Made by a program: the position numbers and the translations under genes. The notes under the pieces were generated by a model. The model did not search any database. It saw only the letters and a list, made by a program, of their open reading frames with translations, and was not told where the DNA came from. 64,000 bases of DNA from Chlamydomonas reinhardtii (lineage: Eukaryota > Chlorophyta > Chlorophyceae > Chlamydomonadales > Chlamydomonadaceae), in the NCBI RefSeq assembly GCF_000002595.2, contig NC_057017.1, forward strand, positions 3,657,475-3,721,474, written 5' to 3'. Numbering within the stretch: position 1 is the stretch's first letter; each line of letters starts with the position of its first letter. Shown piece by piece: positions 10,558-21,700 of the stretch.

Positions 10558-12492
10558 ATGTCATCCAGCGACACAGATTTGTTCGACTCGCGTCTGGAGC
10601 GCTACCCGGCGCTCTTCAGTCGGGTCAGCCCAGGGGAGGGTGGGTCAGCCACAGGACAGGGGTGCCCCTGCCCGCCCCATACCCGCCCCATACCCGCCCC
10701 ATACCCGCCCCATACCCGCCCCATACCCGCCCCATACCCGTCGGCTTATGGTTTGGGCAAGGTCCTGTATCATTTGGAATTTGCGGGTCTTCCCCCACTG
10801 TACGTTGTTGACCGGCTGCTAGCCAGGGTAGCGGCGGTGGTGGATCGGCGACTGTCGCCGGCCCAGTTTGATGCCAACCCCCAGGCACGCCCGCCTGGCC
10901 TCTCCATTGAACTTATGCAACTGCCTCCGGCGGTGGGGGGGGCGGGCCTGTTACCACTGGTGCCGCATGTGAAAGCGCGGCAAGCCGGTCTCGCGGTACG
11001 GTGTGTGTTGGGTGTGTGTGGTCTGCTGCCGTACGTGCCCCCGTGGACCCGGGTCGCGGCGGCATGGCTGCGCCAGGTGCACCCGGCGGCAACGCCCCTG
11101 CGTTTGTTGGTGCGGGGGGCCGCGGACCGTGTGCTAAATAAGCCGCTCACCCCGGCGGGCAAGCCGTTTGCGCGCCTGCTGAAAGCCATGACTGAACTGC
11201 CCGCGCTGACTCTTGTGGCGCCGCCCGAGCCGGGCGCGTGGGTGAGTCATGTGCCGTTGTGGGCTAACCCGGCGCTGTGTGAGGACGGCCGCACGTGGGA
11301 AGTGGCTTTCGCGGATTTGTTCGCTCTGCCGGGACTGGCGTGTGTGGGCCAGCTGGTTGCAGCGCATGACGGCCTGAACGACCTGCGGCAGGCATTGACA
11401 CGCCCTTGGGCGGAGGGCTCCCGGTTTGGTGAAGCGTGTGTGGAAATGTATGTGACTGCTGTGTGGCGGCGGGTGCTGCACTGGAGCACGCGGGCGCGCC
11501 TGCCGTCGCCCCTGCCGGGGCCGGCGTCGCCTCAAGCGGCGGCCGCCCGGTTTGCGGCGGTGGTGGCCCTTCTTCCCGCTGGCTGGGCTGCCGCCGCGCG
11601 TGCGGCCCAGCTGGCTCGGGGGCCTGCCGCCGCGCTGTCGCTCCCGGTGGCCGACGTCGTGAGTGCTACGGCGGAGTCGGTGCAACAGGTGGTGCGGGGG
11701 CTTGGATGGTTGCAGTGCGGGGGGCCGCCCATCATGCTCACTGCCTACACGGTGAAGGCGGGGACCGTGCTGCAAATGGCTCCACAGTTAGCCGCCCTGA
11801 AGGCTAAGCATTTGCAATATGTGTGCGATGCGGGTGTGTCGGGGGTGGGGGCTGCCCTGGCGGCGGGGGCCTTCGTGTGCACCTTGGCCCGCTTGTGGTC
11901 GCTGAAATGGGAGAATCATCATAAGGAAGCACTGTGGCGTGTGGCCGCCAACGCTTGCTGGGCGTTTCCACGACATGCTAGCGAGCGGGCGCGAGGCGTT
12001 GCTGTTGACCCGTGTTGGGCGTGTGGGATTGACATGCAGGATGGGGACCGGCGTCACTGGTTTTGGGACTGCACTGTTGCGCTGTCGCTGCGGGAATGTA
12101 TGGGGATGGCTATGGGTTTCCTGCCGGAGGAGGCTCTGAGTGCCTTCTCTCGTGAGGAGTTGTGGTTGGTGCGCCCGCCTGCGGGGCTTGCGCCACCTGT
12201 GTGGGCTGTGGTGTGTTTCGCTGCTATGTCTGCCCTGGACTTTGGTCGGCAGCGTGTGGTTATGGCCGGGTTGGCGGCGCGAGCGAAGCTGCCGTCGGCC
12301 CGGGTGCTGAGCATTAGACTTGCCGTCGTAGCTGACTTCTGGGGTCGTCTCCAGACATTTGTGACTTTGGGTATCAGGCCAAAGGGTTGGGACACTGTGC
12401 CGTCTGCGCATCCTTTCATCTCTTGGGCTGTTGGTGAAGGCATGGTATTGCGTTTGCCGTATGACGCTGATTCCCTGCCTCCCTCACCATGA
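10558..12492 (+). CDS. LINE-like polyprotein, C-terminal part (644 aa)
   Basis: An uninterrupted frame that resembles the region after the reverse-transcriptase palm in non-LTR retrotransposon proteins. There is a GKVLYHLEFAGLPPLYVVD segment, then PPAVGGAGLLPLVPHVKARQ, the usual 'GG-G-lp--eH--AR' block. A late zinc-knuckle-like motif follows, CWACGIDMQDGDRRHWFWDC. No polymerase catalytic motif (F/Y-x-D-D) or endonuclease is present, so the copy is 5'-truncated or the first part lies elsewhere. The ATG at 10558 is simply the first in frame and need not be a real start. An 11-bp minisatellite (10672-10738) is translated as a Pro/His/Tyr repeat. Alternatively it is a domesticated host gene, since 1.9 kb has stayed open. 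Clade (L1-like or other) is not decided. Confidence 0.6.
   Translation: MSSSDTDLFDSRLERYPALFSRVSPGEGGSATGQGCPCPPHTRPIPAPYPPHTRPIPAPYPSAYGLGKVLYHLEFAGLPPLYVVDRLLARVAAVVDRRLSPAQFDANPQARPPGLSIELMQLPPAVGGAGLLPLVPHVKARQAGLAVRCVLGVCGLLPYVPPWTRVAAAWLRQVHPAATPLRLLVRGAADRVLNKPLTPAGKPFARLLKAMTELPALTLVAPPEPGAWVSHVPLWANPALCEDGRTWEVAFADLFALPGLACVGQLVAAHDGLNDLRQALTRPWAEGSRFGEACVEMYVTAVWRRVLHWSTRARLPSPLPGPASPQAAAARFAAVVALLPAGWAAAARAAQLARGPAAALSLPVADVVSATAESVQQVVRGLGWLQCGGPPIMLTAYTVKAGTVLQMAPQLAALKAKHLQYVCDAGVSGVGAALAAGAFVCTLARLWSLKWENHHKEALWRVAANACWAFPRHASERARGVAVDPCWACGIDMQDGDRRHWFWDCTVALSLRECMGMAMGFLPEEALSAFSREELWLVRPPAGLAPPVWAVVCFAAMSALDFGRQRVVMAGLAARAKLPSARVLSIRLAVVADFWGRLQTFVTLGIRPKGWDTVPSAHPFISWAVGEGMVLRLPYDADSLPPSP
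10672..10738 (+). repeat. 11-bp minisatellite inside the LINE-like frame
   Basis: Six perfect copies of CCCGCCCCATA. Eleven is not a multiple of three, but six copies total 66 bases, so the frame survives and reads Pro/His/Thr/Arg/Ile/Tyr triplets in rotation. Confidence 0.95.
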
Positions 12493-13981
12493 GAGGTTGT
12501 GGGTGGTTGGGGGCTTGGTGTGTGGGCAGGACGCACGTGTGGGTGACCGTTCTAGTGCCTGGACGCTTGCGCCCTGGTTAGTGCGTGTGCTGTGCGTGTG
12601 TCCTGCGGCCTAGACGTTTCCCGGCGCTTCTGTGCCTAGGCTTGTGACGTTGAGGCACAGCGGTGGGGCTCTGGCGGGTTGAGGCTTGGCTAGGACTCAC
12701 ATGGACTCACTGTGCGCGGAGTCACACGGACTTTGCCCGCGGGAGGTAGGGTTTGCAGCAAAGTCGGGGTTGGTGGAGTCATGTTGGGCCCTGATAGCAT
12801 GTGATGGCTCGGCGTCTTCGGGTGCTGGGACTGTCCCCTCTGTAACATCCGCATTCATACCCGGACCAACAAAGTCTCGCCCCAGACATTTGCCCCCTGG
12901 AGGAATGTCTAGGAAACGGCCAAAATGGCCGATTAATGTCTGGAGACACTAAGATAGGAGCCCTGGCACTCCTCAAGCACATCCCGCCAGGGCTTGCATC
13001 TTCCAGGGGTGGGCCGCGAGGAGGGCCCTAACCACGTTCTCGCCCACGGCATCCGGGGCCCAAAAGTGCTTAGTTTTAAGTGTTTGAGGGAGCTCCGTCC
13101 CCCGAACCCCCCCGGAAAGGGGTAGTTGGCGAGACCGTATGCAGCCCCATGCGGCGAGAATGCACCCCCGGAATCGTCCAATCTTTATCGCCCGAGGGCC
13201 TACATCGGGGCAGATCGCCGCTCCCCGAAGATGCAAGCCCTGCATCCCGTACCATCGCATAATTGGCCCGGTTCATGACGGTAGGTGGCGGCGGCCGGCT
13301 CCCCAGAGTGGGAAGCCAGCCGCTGGTGTTTGCATCCTTTTGCCACACGCACCCTGCATGTCCAGTGAAACATCAAGCTAAGCTGCTGCATCTTCCATAC
13401 TATATGGATGCGGATTACAAGTGAAGGGACAGCTGACAAGCGGGGGCACGCCGTACCCACGCACGCCGGTTACCAGGCCATCCATGTTCAGGTCTGGCAG
13501 CGCCAGCTCCTCCACTCAACTCTTCTCAGCTCCCGACTCCTCTAAACCCGCAGCCCTACTCCTTGCTACTGTTGCCCCTCGTGGAACGTCCGTCACCCAG
13601 ACACTCAGATACAATGTCACACCTGTCACCCGCAGTCGCAAACTCGCAGTCAGTCATACCTGGCGCACAATTTACGAACGGCTGTCATCTGCGCAGTCGT
13701 GCCCGCTTCATGCAGTTCAGGACATGAGTAGACGTCCCTGCACCACGACCAGGCCCTCCCTGGCTAACGCGTAGCGTGCAGGCAAAATCGTTATCAGATC
13801 ACGTACGAGTCCACATGCATCATTCACAACAGACAACCAGACCCCCACTCGGCCGCATGAGCGAGGGGAAAACATATCCAGACCCTCGGCATGGTGCCGC
13901 ACATGTCTTTTGCAGTTTGCACAGGCATGCATGTAAATGACACCGCACACGAAGCGATAATGTAGCAGCACGGCTGCATGG
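12493..13981. other. No gene recognised; LINE 3' tail and 3' end of the DOMON-b561 gene
   Basis: The first few hundred bases are GT-rich and are probably the 3' untranslated tail of the LINE-like element; I cannot find its end or a poly(A)/short-repeat tail. Around 12888-12955 there is a partial inverted repeat (AGACATT/AATGTCT, GGCCAAAATGGCC). From about 13400 the sequence is less GC-rich and includes a minus-strand TGTAA near 13415. No reading frame here looks coding. Confidence 0.4.
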
Positions 13982-13986
13982 TTACA
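13982..13986 (-). terminator. TGTAA poly(A) signal for the DOMON-b561 gene
   Basis: TTACA on the plus strand is TGTAA on the minus strand, about 63 bases after the stop codon at 14049-14051. Position and sequence fit the algal signal; a second candidate lies near 13415. Confidence 0.5.
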
Positions 13987-14048
13987 AACGATATGCACAG
14001 CCCATACTGACCCACACGCCATGCACGTAACACACTACGGCGCGTCTC

Positions 14049-17000
14049 CTACGCCTCCGCCACTGACGCCACAGAAGCTGCGGCCATCGACGGCCTCGAC
14101 CGCACAAGCGCCTCCGCCACCGCTGTGCTGCTCCCGCCGTTGCCTGCGCCTCCCGCCCCCACCAGCGGCTCCCCAAGGCGTCCTCCCTTGCCGTGCCCTG
14201 CCTGTGCCGGGGTTGCCTCGCTCGCGCCCATGTTGTCGCCGCCCTTGCCCATCTCCACATAGTGCTGCTTGTCGGTGCCCACGTCAGTGGCGGCTGACAG
14301 GGCTTCCAGGGAGGTGGCGGGCTCGCGCTGCCGCCAGCCCACCACGCGCAGGGACAGGTCAGCCAGGACCTGTGCGCACGGATGCGGGTGCGTGGCGAGG
14401 GCGGGCGTGGGTGTTTCTGGTCGGGGTAGCCACCCACACAAGACGTGCGCGGGTGCTCGTGCCCGGCTGGTGGATGACGTACACGAGTCATTTTGAAGAC
14501 CTGTAATCTTTCTGATGCCGCAAGCAAGCCATGCAAGCCACGTCAGGCATGCCTGCACCAGCTCACCATGGTCGCCATGCCTCCAATCATGGGGCCCGCC
14601 CATTGCCAGAAGCGGCCGATGCCCTCGCCCGCGGCCACGTGCGCACCGATCAGCACCTGGGAGGCAACAAGGGCGGCGAAGAGTGTGTGTATGTGTGTGT
14701 GGGGGGGATGCACCCATGTGCACACGTACGGTACCAAGTGGCGGCCGCAAGAAGGGCGGCGAATGGGGGGGGGGCGGCATGCATCGATGCGAGCACTTTA
14801 TATGGGAGGCCGCAGCAGTTGTGTGTCGGGGCCATGGAAGCCGCGCGCATGGAAGCACGGACCATAACAAGATCCCCAAGATTGGCATGAGTAAGGCAGA
14901 TATGATTGGCATGAGTAAGGCTGCACCACGCGCCCTGATGCCAGTTTCCGTAAACAGCAGCACGTAATCAGTGCACCTAAAACCCTAAAACCCTAAGTCA
15001 GTGTGCCATTGTACCATTGCCACCCCGCGGCCTCACCTGCGCCCAGGCCAACGCAATGACGCAGCGACCGACAATCCGGTGGCCGTACTCCCACACGCGG
15101 CGCCGCAGGCCAGAGTCAGGGGCGGGGCGCGTCGCATGCGCCAGTAGCACCTGTGTGTGTGGGGTGGGTGGGTGGGTGGGGGTGGAGTCGGACGACAGGG
15201 CCGGACATGCATGATGGCAAGCGCGGCTGACCGACGTTGACGTCGCCCATGCTCGGGGTAGAGCCCATCGGCGAGCCCATCGCCGCTGCAACGCAACCCA
15301 TACGACTGCCCACGCCCGCTGCTGCAAATCTGGCCCCCCGGCTGCTGCCGTACCTGCACGAACGCGATGATCATCACGGCGTTGCCCAGCGGGTTGTGCG
15401 CCTTGGCGGCGCCGCCCGGCGGGATGAGGGAGCTCTGCGTCCGGCCGCGCTCGTGCACGTGCTTGGAGTGGCCGATGCCGTAGCCCGCCACAAGCAGCGC
15501 GAAGCCCACCCACTGGCAGGACACGTGGCCCAGGAACCAGAGCTGCTTGCCGCCGCCGCGGTACCACTGCGGCGGGGCGGTGGCGCCGCGCAGCAGCCAC
15601 CTGGTGTGTGCACATACCGTACACGCGCGGAAGAAGACGGTGCAAAAACAGGTAAGAGGGGGTGATGCTGGATTGCTGCTGGCCTATATGGTGTCTGGAG
15701 AACGATGCAACCAGAAATAAGCACGCAGGCACACATACGGCACACTCCCCAAGTCCCCAGCCATCAAGCCCACACGCAAAGGCGACATGGCGCTTGCGCT
15801 GCCCGCCCACCCGCTCACCTGTGTGCGGGGAACAGGGGCCCCAGCGGCAGGAAGAACACCCACGCCACAGTCATGAGCACGCCGTGCGCAATCACCCAGC
15901 CGCGCCGCTGCTGCGACCAAGTGTTATCCGCCGCCTGCGCCGCCGCGCCCGCGGTCAGGTCTAGGTAGAAGCCGCCGCGGTTGCGGGCGTAGTGCTCGCG
16001 CAGCTCGTCCCAGGAGGCCACCGCCCAGTTGAGGCCCAGCGGCTGCGCAGTCGTGGCACCTGTGTGTGTTGGGTGAAGTTGTGTCGTGGCGCGGTGTGTG
16101 GATGACCGAGGTAGTGCACTCATGAGGCGGCGGGGCTGTTCTGAGTGCCATACTACGTCAAGCACACGAGCGGCGCTGGACAAATTGGCCAAGGTTTGTT
16201 GTACGGCAAGTCAGGGTGGGTGCAGCAGAGTGCTTGGGCGCCCCGCACCAGTGGTTGTGTTGGTGGTGGGGTCGGTGGACATCATGACGGTGGGCCTCAG
16301 GTCGGCGGAGGCGAAGGCGCGCGGCTCCAGCAGCATCCGACTGAAGCAGATGGTGGTGATGCTGCCCTCCTGTGGGTTCGAGCAGTGTGGGCGCCATGGC
16401 AAACGGGTGCCACAGTTACTTGGGCCACGGCATCAAGTACAATTGCATGCATAACCTAGACCGCGTGCGTTCCTGGACAACCCAAGATCGGTATCTAAAC
16501 ACACTCACACGCACGCACACATGACCTCACGCACTTCCGATTTTGATCAGGCCACAGCACCACGCCCACGTGCACGCGCATCTACAGCTTGTGCGCTTTT
16601 GGTCGCGACCAGTACAGCGTGCAAAGTTACAAACGCAAGCATTCTGCACACGCACACACGCACACACACACACGCTTGTACGGGTCTTCCTCCGTCCGTG
16701 TCAACACCACATAAGCTTGCCTGCGACACGCCCTTGTCGTACGCCCAGTCAGCGGCGCCGGTGAGGCGGTTGGAATCGTCCAGGGACCGGTCCTGTGTGG
16801 AGCGGCGTGGCGTGTGTGTACACCAGTATGTGAGCGCAGGAAAGCAGGGCGCGAGGAGGCATGTTCCAGGACCCCCCGATCCCGGGCACAAGATGTTCCA
16901 GGCTGTGGACATGGCGGTGTGGCGGGGCCAGGTGCGATGAGTGTCGCAACACAACGCGACGGAGCGACCACAATGCCCCAACGCATGCGCTCGCATGCGC

Positions 17001-17271
17001 GCACGTAAAGCCTTCCCTCAACCCCCCTCACCGTGACGTGGAATGTGCCGATGAAGGACGACGTGCCTGTCGCGTCCGCCCAGCCCAACACCGTGTCCCC
17101 GGGGAACATGGTGCCGGGCGACTTGGCGAAACTGATGGCCACGAAGCCTGTGAGAACGATTGTTTGGTGTAACACCGGGGAGCATATACAGTGAGGACAT
17201 GAGGCAGAGCGGCAGAGCGGCAATGGGGCAGTCAGCGCGTGCAGTGGCCGGGGCGCAGACGGGTGGGATGC

Positions 17272-17357
<86 letters not shown>

Positions 17358-17627
17358 TTTCGCGAGGGACAGTCCTTGACCACATGGACCACACGGGCGT
17401 GTGTGTCCACGAGCACCGCGTCTCACGCAACATACACCATACACGGTCGAGCGCAACACACGTACATGCACACACGCACTCAACCCATCAACCCCAACCC
17501 CCGCCACCACCGCCACGCGCACACGCGCGCATCCTCCCCCGCTCCACACACACGCTCGCGCACACGCACCTCCCATGTATCCCTGCACCGCCATGTGGAG
17601 TGAGCCGCCGGACATGAGCTGGGCGGG

Positions 17628-17669
<42 letters not shown>

Positions 17670-18344
17670 AGACGAGGGGGCAGGACCGGAGGGGAGAGAA
17701 GGAAGGGATTAGAAGGTTGCACCCAAACGCACAGCAGGACATTGGGCCCGGCAGGGCACGTCAAAAGCCCATGCAAAGGTTGAGAGAGCCCATGAAAAGG
17801 ATGGGAGAAACGCAGCGGAGGCGTCATCGGTCTGACTGTAACTTTTTTGCAGAGGTGCGAACACGCACCGTCAGCACCATGCGCGCAGCCGGCGTGCAGG
17901 GGTTGGCCGGTGCGGAAGCGGTGTTGGCGCTCCAATGCACCGTCACCTCACCCTGTTGCGAACAGAGAAGGTCAGAAATGCTAAGAACAGGGAACGGAAC
18001 CGATTGAAACGCATGCGTTCGTGCACACGAGAGCTATGTCGCACGAGAGTGCCAGGGTTATGGTCCCCTCCCCGTCAGCACCGGTTCTCGCGCGCGGGCC
18101 TAGCGACATCACATCGTGTTCGTGACGCGAATAAGACACACATCGCGACGTCGCCCGCACGCCGCCCGCGACATCGCGGCGTCAGCCCGCTTACCTGCTG
18201 GGCCATGCACGCGTATCCGAGCGTGCTGGGGGTGCAGTTCGCGGCCAGCGAGGCTAGCGATGATTTTGGAAGAAGCAACAACACGAGTGAAACTACACAG
18301 GCTGATTTCAGAGCTCCGCCAGTAAGCTCGTTTAACCTGGCCAT
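14049..18344 (-). CDS. DOMON domain plus cytochrome b561 membrane protein (11 exons, 537 aa)
   Basis: Family role: transmembrane electron transfer, usually ascorbate-driven reduction of ferric iron or other acceptors, with the DOMON haem domain outside the cell or in a lumen. Exons are 18344-18195, 17952-17869, 17627-17570, 17147-17032, 16792-16721, 16369-16249, 16059-15819, 15600-15354, 15150-15037, 14656-14567 and 14369-14049; every junction is in phase. Residues 1-32 form a signal peptide with a Leu/Val core. Residues ~35-240 are the DOMON part (VTVHWSANTAS; GFVAISFAKSPGTMFPGD; DDSNRLTGAADWAYDKG). From ~250 the b561 core has its histidines in AHG (H259), LGHVSCQW, AHNPLGNAVM and WEYGHRIVGR, spread over hydrophobic helices. 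The last ~80 residues are a Gly/Ala-rich tail. The ATG at 18431 would lengthen the N-terminus by 29 residues; I prefer 18344 because it gives a clean signal peptide. The intron after exon 5 starts with GC. Confidence 0.87.
14976..14996 (+). repeat. Interstitial telomere-like repeat
   Basis: About two and a half copies of CCCTAAAA, the complement of the Chlamydomonas telomere unit TTTTAGGG, lie in the intron between exons 9 and 10 of the DOMON-b561 gene. Confidence 0.85.
17279..17357 (+). repeat. (TG)39 microsatellite
   Basis: An uninterrupted TG run inside an intron of the DOMON-b561 gene; on the coding strand it reads CA. It produces spurious Val-Cys and His-Thr reading frames. Confidence 0.98.
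17629..17668 (+). repeat. (TG)20 microsatellite
   Basis: A second TG run lying right at the 3' splice site of the intron before exon 3 of the same gene; the acceptor reads CACACAG. Confidence 0.97.
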
Positions 18345-18759
18345 TTTCCGAGTGCGCCAAGCTTCCACCAAGATTACGTGAGGTTTGCGATACAGAAACT
18401 TTTGTTGCAAGTTCTGAAGTGGCGTTGCCAAAAGCCAAGCTGGGCGGTCAAAATGTCTGGGCGCAGCGGTTGAAGTGCCGGCGCGTTGCTAGGACAATCG
18501 GGCTATCTTTGCCGCACGATGCGTGTATGTCAAGTGTCGCGAGCAAGTGGGCAGTACCAATTTCAGTCGCGCGGCTTTGCACAATGTGGTCGTGAAGTGG
18601 TCTACGAACCCCGCAGCAGCGCGAACTATGGTTAAACCCCGCGCTATTGCCGCTGACTATACATATGGTGATTTTATTAACTCGCAAACAAGCTTCACGC
18701 GACAGTTCAAGAGCAGGCAGCTTGGCTACCCTTCCGAGTTCCGACGTGCAACCGCCCGA

Positions 18760-21700
18760 CTACTCGCCGGGAACCCTGTCATGACGCCACTCCCAGCCCT
18801 TGCCGCCTTCCACCAACGCCGCGCGCACCATCGCCAGCCGCCGCTCCGACTCCTCCAGTCGGGCCCGCAGCTCCCCCCGCTCCGCATCCGCCTCCGCCAG
18901 CCGCTGCCCAAGCGACAGGATGATCCGCGCCGCCGCCGCCACCTGATCCCGATACCACGCCGCCATTTCCCCGTCCCCGCTACCACCGCCGGCGCCACCT
19001 GTATCGCATCCTTCGTCGCCTCTATGATTGGAGCCGTGCAGTTGCTTTTGTCCCTCCTGCTGCTGTTGTTGCTGCTGCTGTTGACGCCGCCAGGGATGGG
19101 CCGGTTGGTGGAACACCTCCATCACGAACACCGCGCTCGGCCGGCCGTGTGCCGCAGCCGCCGCTGCAGCGACCGCTTGCGCCGTCCAGCCGACTGGGCA
19201 GGAGGGCTGCGGATGGTGCTGCTGCTGACGTGGCGGTGGCACTGTAGCCTGCCACTGCGGGTCCTCTGAGCGCGCCCGTACGCATCGGCCGTTCTGCAGT
19301 GCGTGCTGCACACCGCAGCCCCCGTCACCTAGCCCCACCATGGCGCCAAATGCGGCGGGCTCAACTCCTGCTGCTACCCCCACCCCCGACGCCTGGCCTC
19401 GCCCATCTGCAGACATCGAGGGTTTCTGCTCCGCCGACGGCGCCCGGCGCTTGGTCGGCAGCAGGTGCGCGGGCAGGGAGTCCTGCTTTTGCAGCGTGTG
19501 CTGGGCACTCGAAACTGGCGGTAGCGCCGCCGTGGCGGCAGGCGCTCCGGCACAGGCGAGGCCCGACCGCCCGTGGTGGCCAAGCGCGAAGCTTGCGCCG
19601 CCATCATCATAGCCGCCGCCGCCGCACCGCTGCAGCTCCTCCTGCATGCCTCCTCCTTCCAGCTCCACTGCCGCGTCCAGACCCACCCCTGCTGCCGGTG
19701 ATGCGGCTTGTGCTGCTGCTGCTGGTGCTGCGCCTGGCGCCGTTGGTGCCGGCGGCACCTCCGCATCAGGGCTTGTCCAGCTGGCTGCCCTGAGCAGCTG
19801 GTGCTGGTGCTCTGTGGCTGCGACTGCACCGTGCGGTCCGTCCGAAGAAAGACGACACCCACCACCACTCAAGGGCCCCGACAACTCTTTACAAACACCT
19901 GGGGGACCTGCGGCCGCGTCCTGCTGCACCGCCGCCTGTGCCAGCACCCACTGCAGCGGCAGTGTAGGCGCCATTGCGCTGAGCAGCAGCTGCGGAGCAG
20001 AAGGAGGAGGAGCAGGCATCATGCCGGAGGCTATGCCTGCCGGCTGCACTGCCGCTGATGCCTCTGCTGTCGTGCCGCCACGCAGCTGCCGTAGCCGCAG
20101 CGTGAGCAGCAGCACAGGCCGCCCATTGACAGCCCCTGGGATCGCGTCGCTGCTGGCGCCTGGCACGCCACCGCGCGCTGTAGCCGCACCCTCCTGTTTC
20201 TGGTCCTTCCGTCGCTCCAGTCGCGGCGCGTGCAGTGTCACGACATGCGCCGAGCAGCTGCGCACCTCCACGCACGCACCGGACCGCCACCCAAGCCCCT
20301 CCGGGGCCCCAAGCGTACCAGGCTGTAGCACGGCTGGCTGCTCCTGCTGCTGATGCGGCTCCTCGTACCCTGAGTCCGGCCCCCCGAATGGCCGCGGCGG
20401 TGGCCGCAGCAGCCGCTGGGACGCCACGTCCGACGGCAGCGCCAGAGCCCAGTGCCCCCGGGCTGAGTCCACACGCAGCCGCGCCCAAAGCGGCTGTAGC
20501 TGCGTTGGCGGCTGCGCGCCTGCTTGTGCGGACGTGCTGCTGCTACTGCCGCTGGCTGTGGGCCCAGCCTCCTCCTCCAGATCCACAGCCACGAACACGG
20601 CCTGAGAGGCGGCGCACTGCAGGCGGCTGCGGCAGTCACAGTTAATCGCAGCGGCGGCGGTGGTACCAGTCGCAGCGGCAGCACCGCCGTTGCGGCCCTG
20701 CAACTCTGAGTCGCGTCAGGAGCCAAGGGCCCGGCCGGTGACAGCAACCGAATGCAGCACTGCCCTGGCGCCTGCGGCTCGAAGGCCCAACCGTCACCTA
20801 GCAGCGCACCCCCGCTGCCTCCCGGAACGCTCTGGTGTTGCACCTCTGTGGTCTCCACTGGCCCTAATTCTTCCCCAAGAGGACACAGCTGCTGCGGGAG
20901 CGGCAGTAGCTCACTGGAGCTGCACAGCCGCACAAACACCGTGTGGTTTGGGCTTGGGCCCACTCGCCCAGCCGCCGCGCTCGCCACCATTGCCGGCGCT
21001 GCTGCAGCTGCTGTGGTCGCGGGCCACGCAGTAGCAGCCACGGCTAGCAGCTTGGCTGGCTGTAGCAGGAGGTTGCTCAGGTCCAGGCTGCTGCTGCCAT
21101 CACTGCTACTGCCGCCTTCACACGGGGCGGCATGCCGAGCAACCTCTGCCTGCGCTGTAGCTGCGGCGGCACCAGGTGCGGCAGGTGCAGTGTTGGACAC
21201 ACCAGCAGCAGTCGCGGACGGATCTGCTACCGTCACCGCCGCCGCCACCAGAGCCGCAAATTCGCCACATGGCCTGGGCTCAAGGCCCGTTGGCTTGTGC
21301 AGCTGCCGCCGCTCTGCTACAGGCTGGGGCTGTTGCGCCAGTGGGAATACTGCACAAGCCTCCGCCGCATCTGGGTCAGCCACGGCTGCAGCCGCACCCG
21401 CCTGATCAATCGGCCCTGTACCGACCTGCGCATGGAATCCTTCTGCCGCCGCCTGCGCTGGCACCTGTGCCTGCACCTGCGCGCACCTGTGCGGCACCCC
21501 AAAATTTAGCTGTGCCGCCGCCGCTGCCGGCAGCAGTGCCCTAGCCGCCGGCGCCTGCACCTGCGCCTGCAGCGGCTGCCGCGCCGGCTGCATTTCGCCG
21601 GCTGCCGGCACCAGCTGGGACTGCCGCTGGGGCGCTAGCGCCGGGTCCGGCACTAGCCGAAGATGCACGACGTAACCGTGCAGGTTAACCTCCCCGAGGT

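Noticed and set aside
17232-17712. Val-Cys and His-Thr frames
   Set aside because: They are translations of TG/CA microsatellites inside introns.
18523-20353. Plus-strand frames opposite the large unknown gene
   Set aside because: The minus-strand frames are longer, have better composition and end in a credible coiled coil; the plus-strand ones are antisense shadows.
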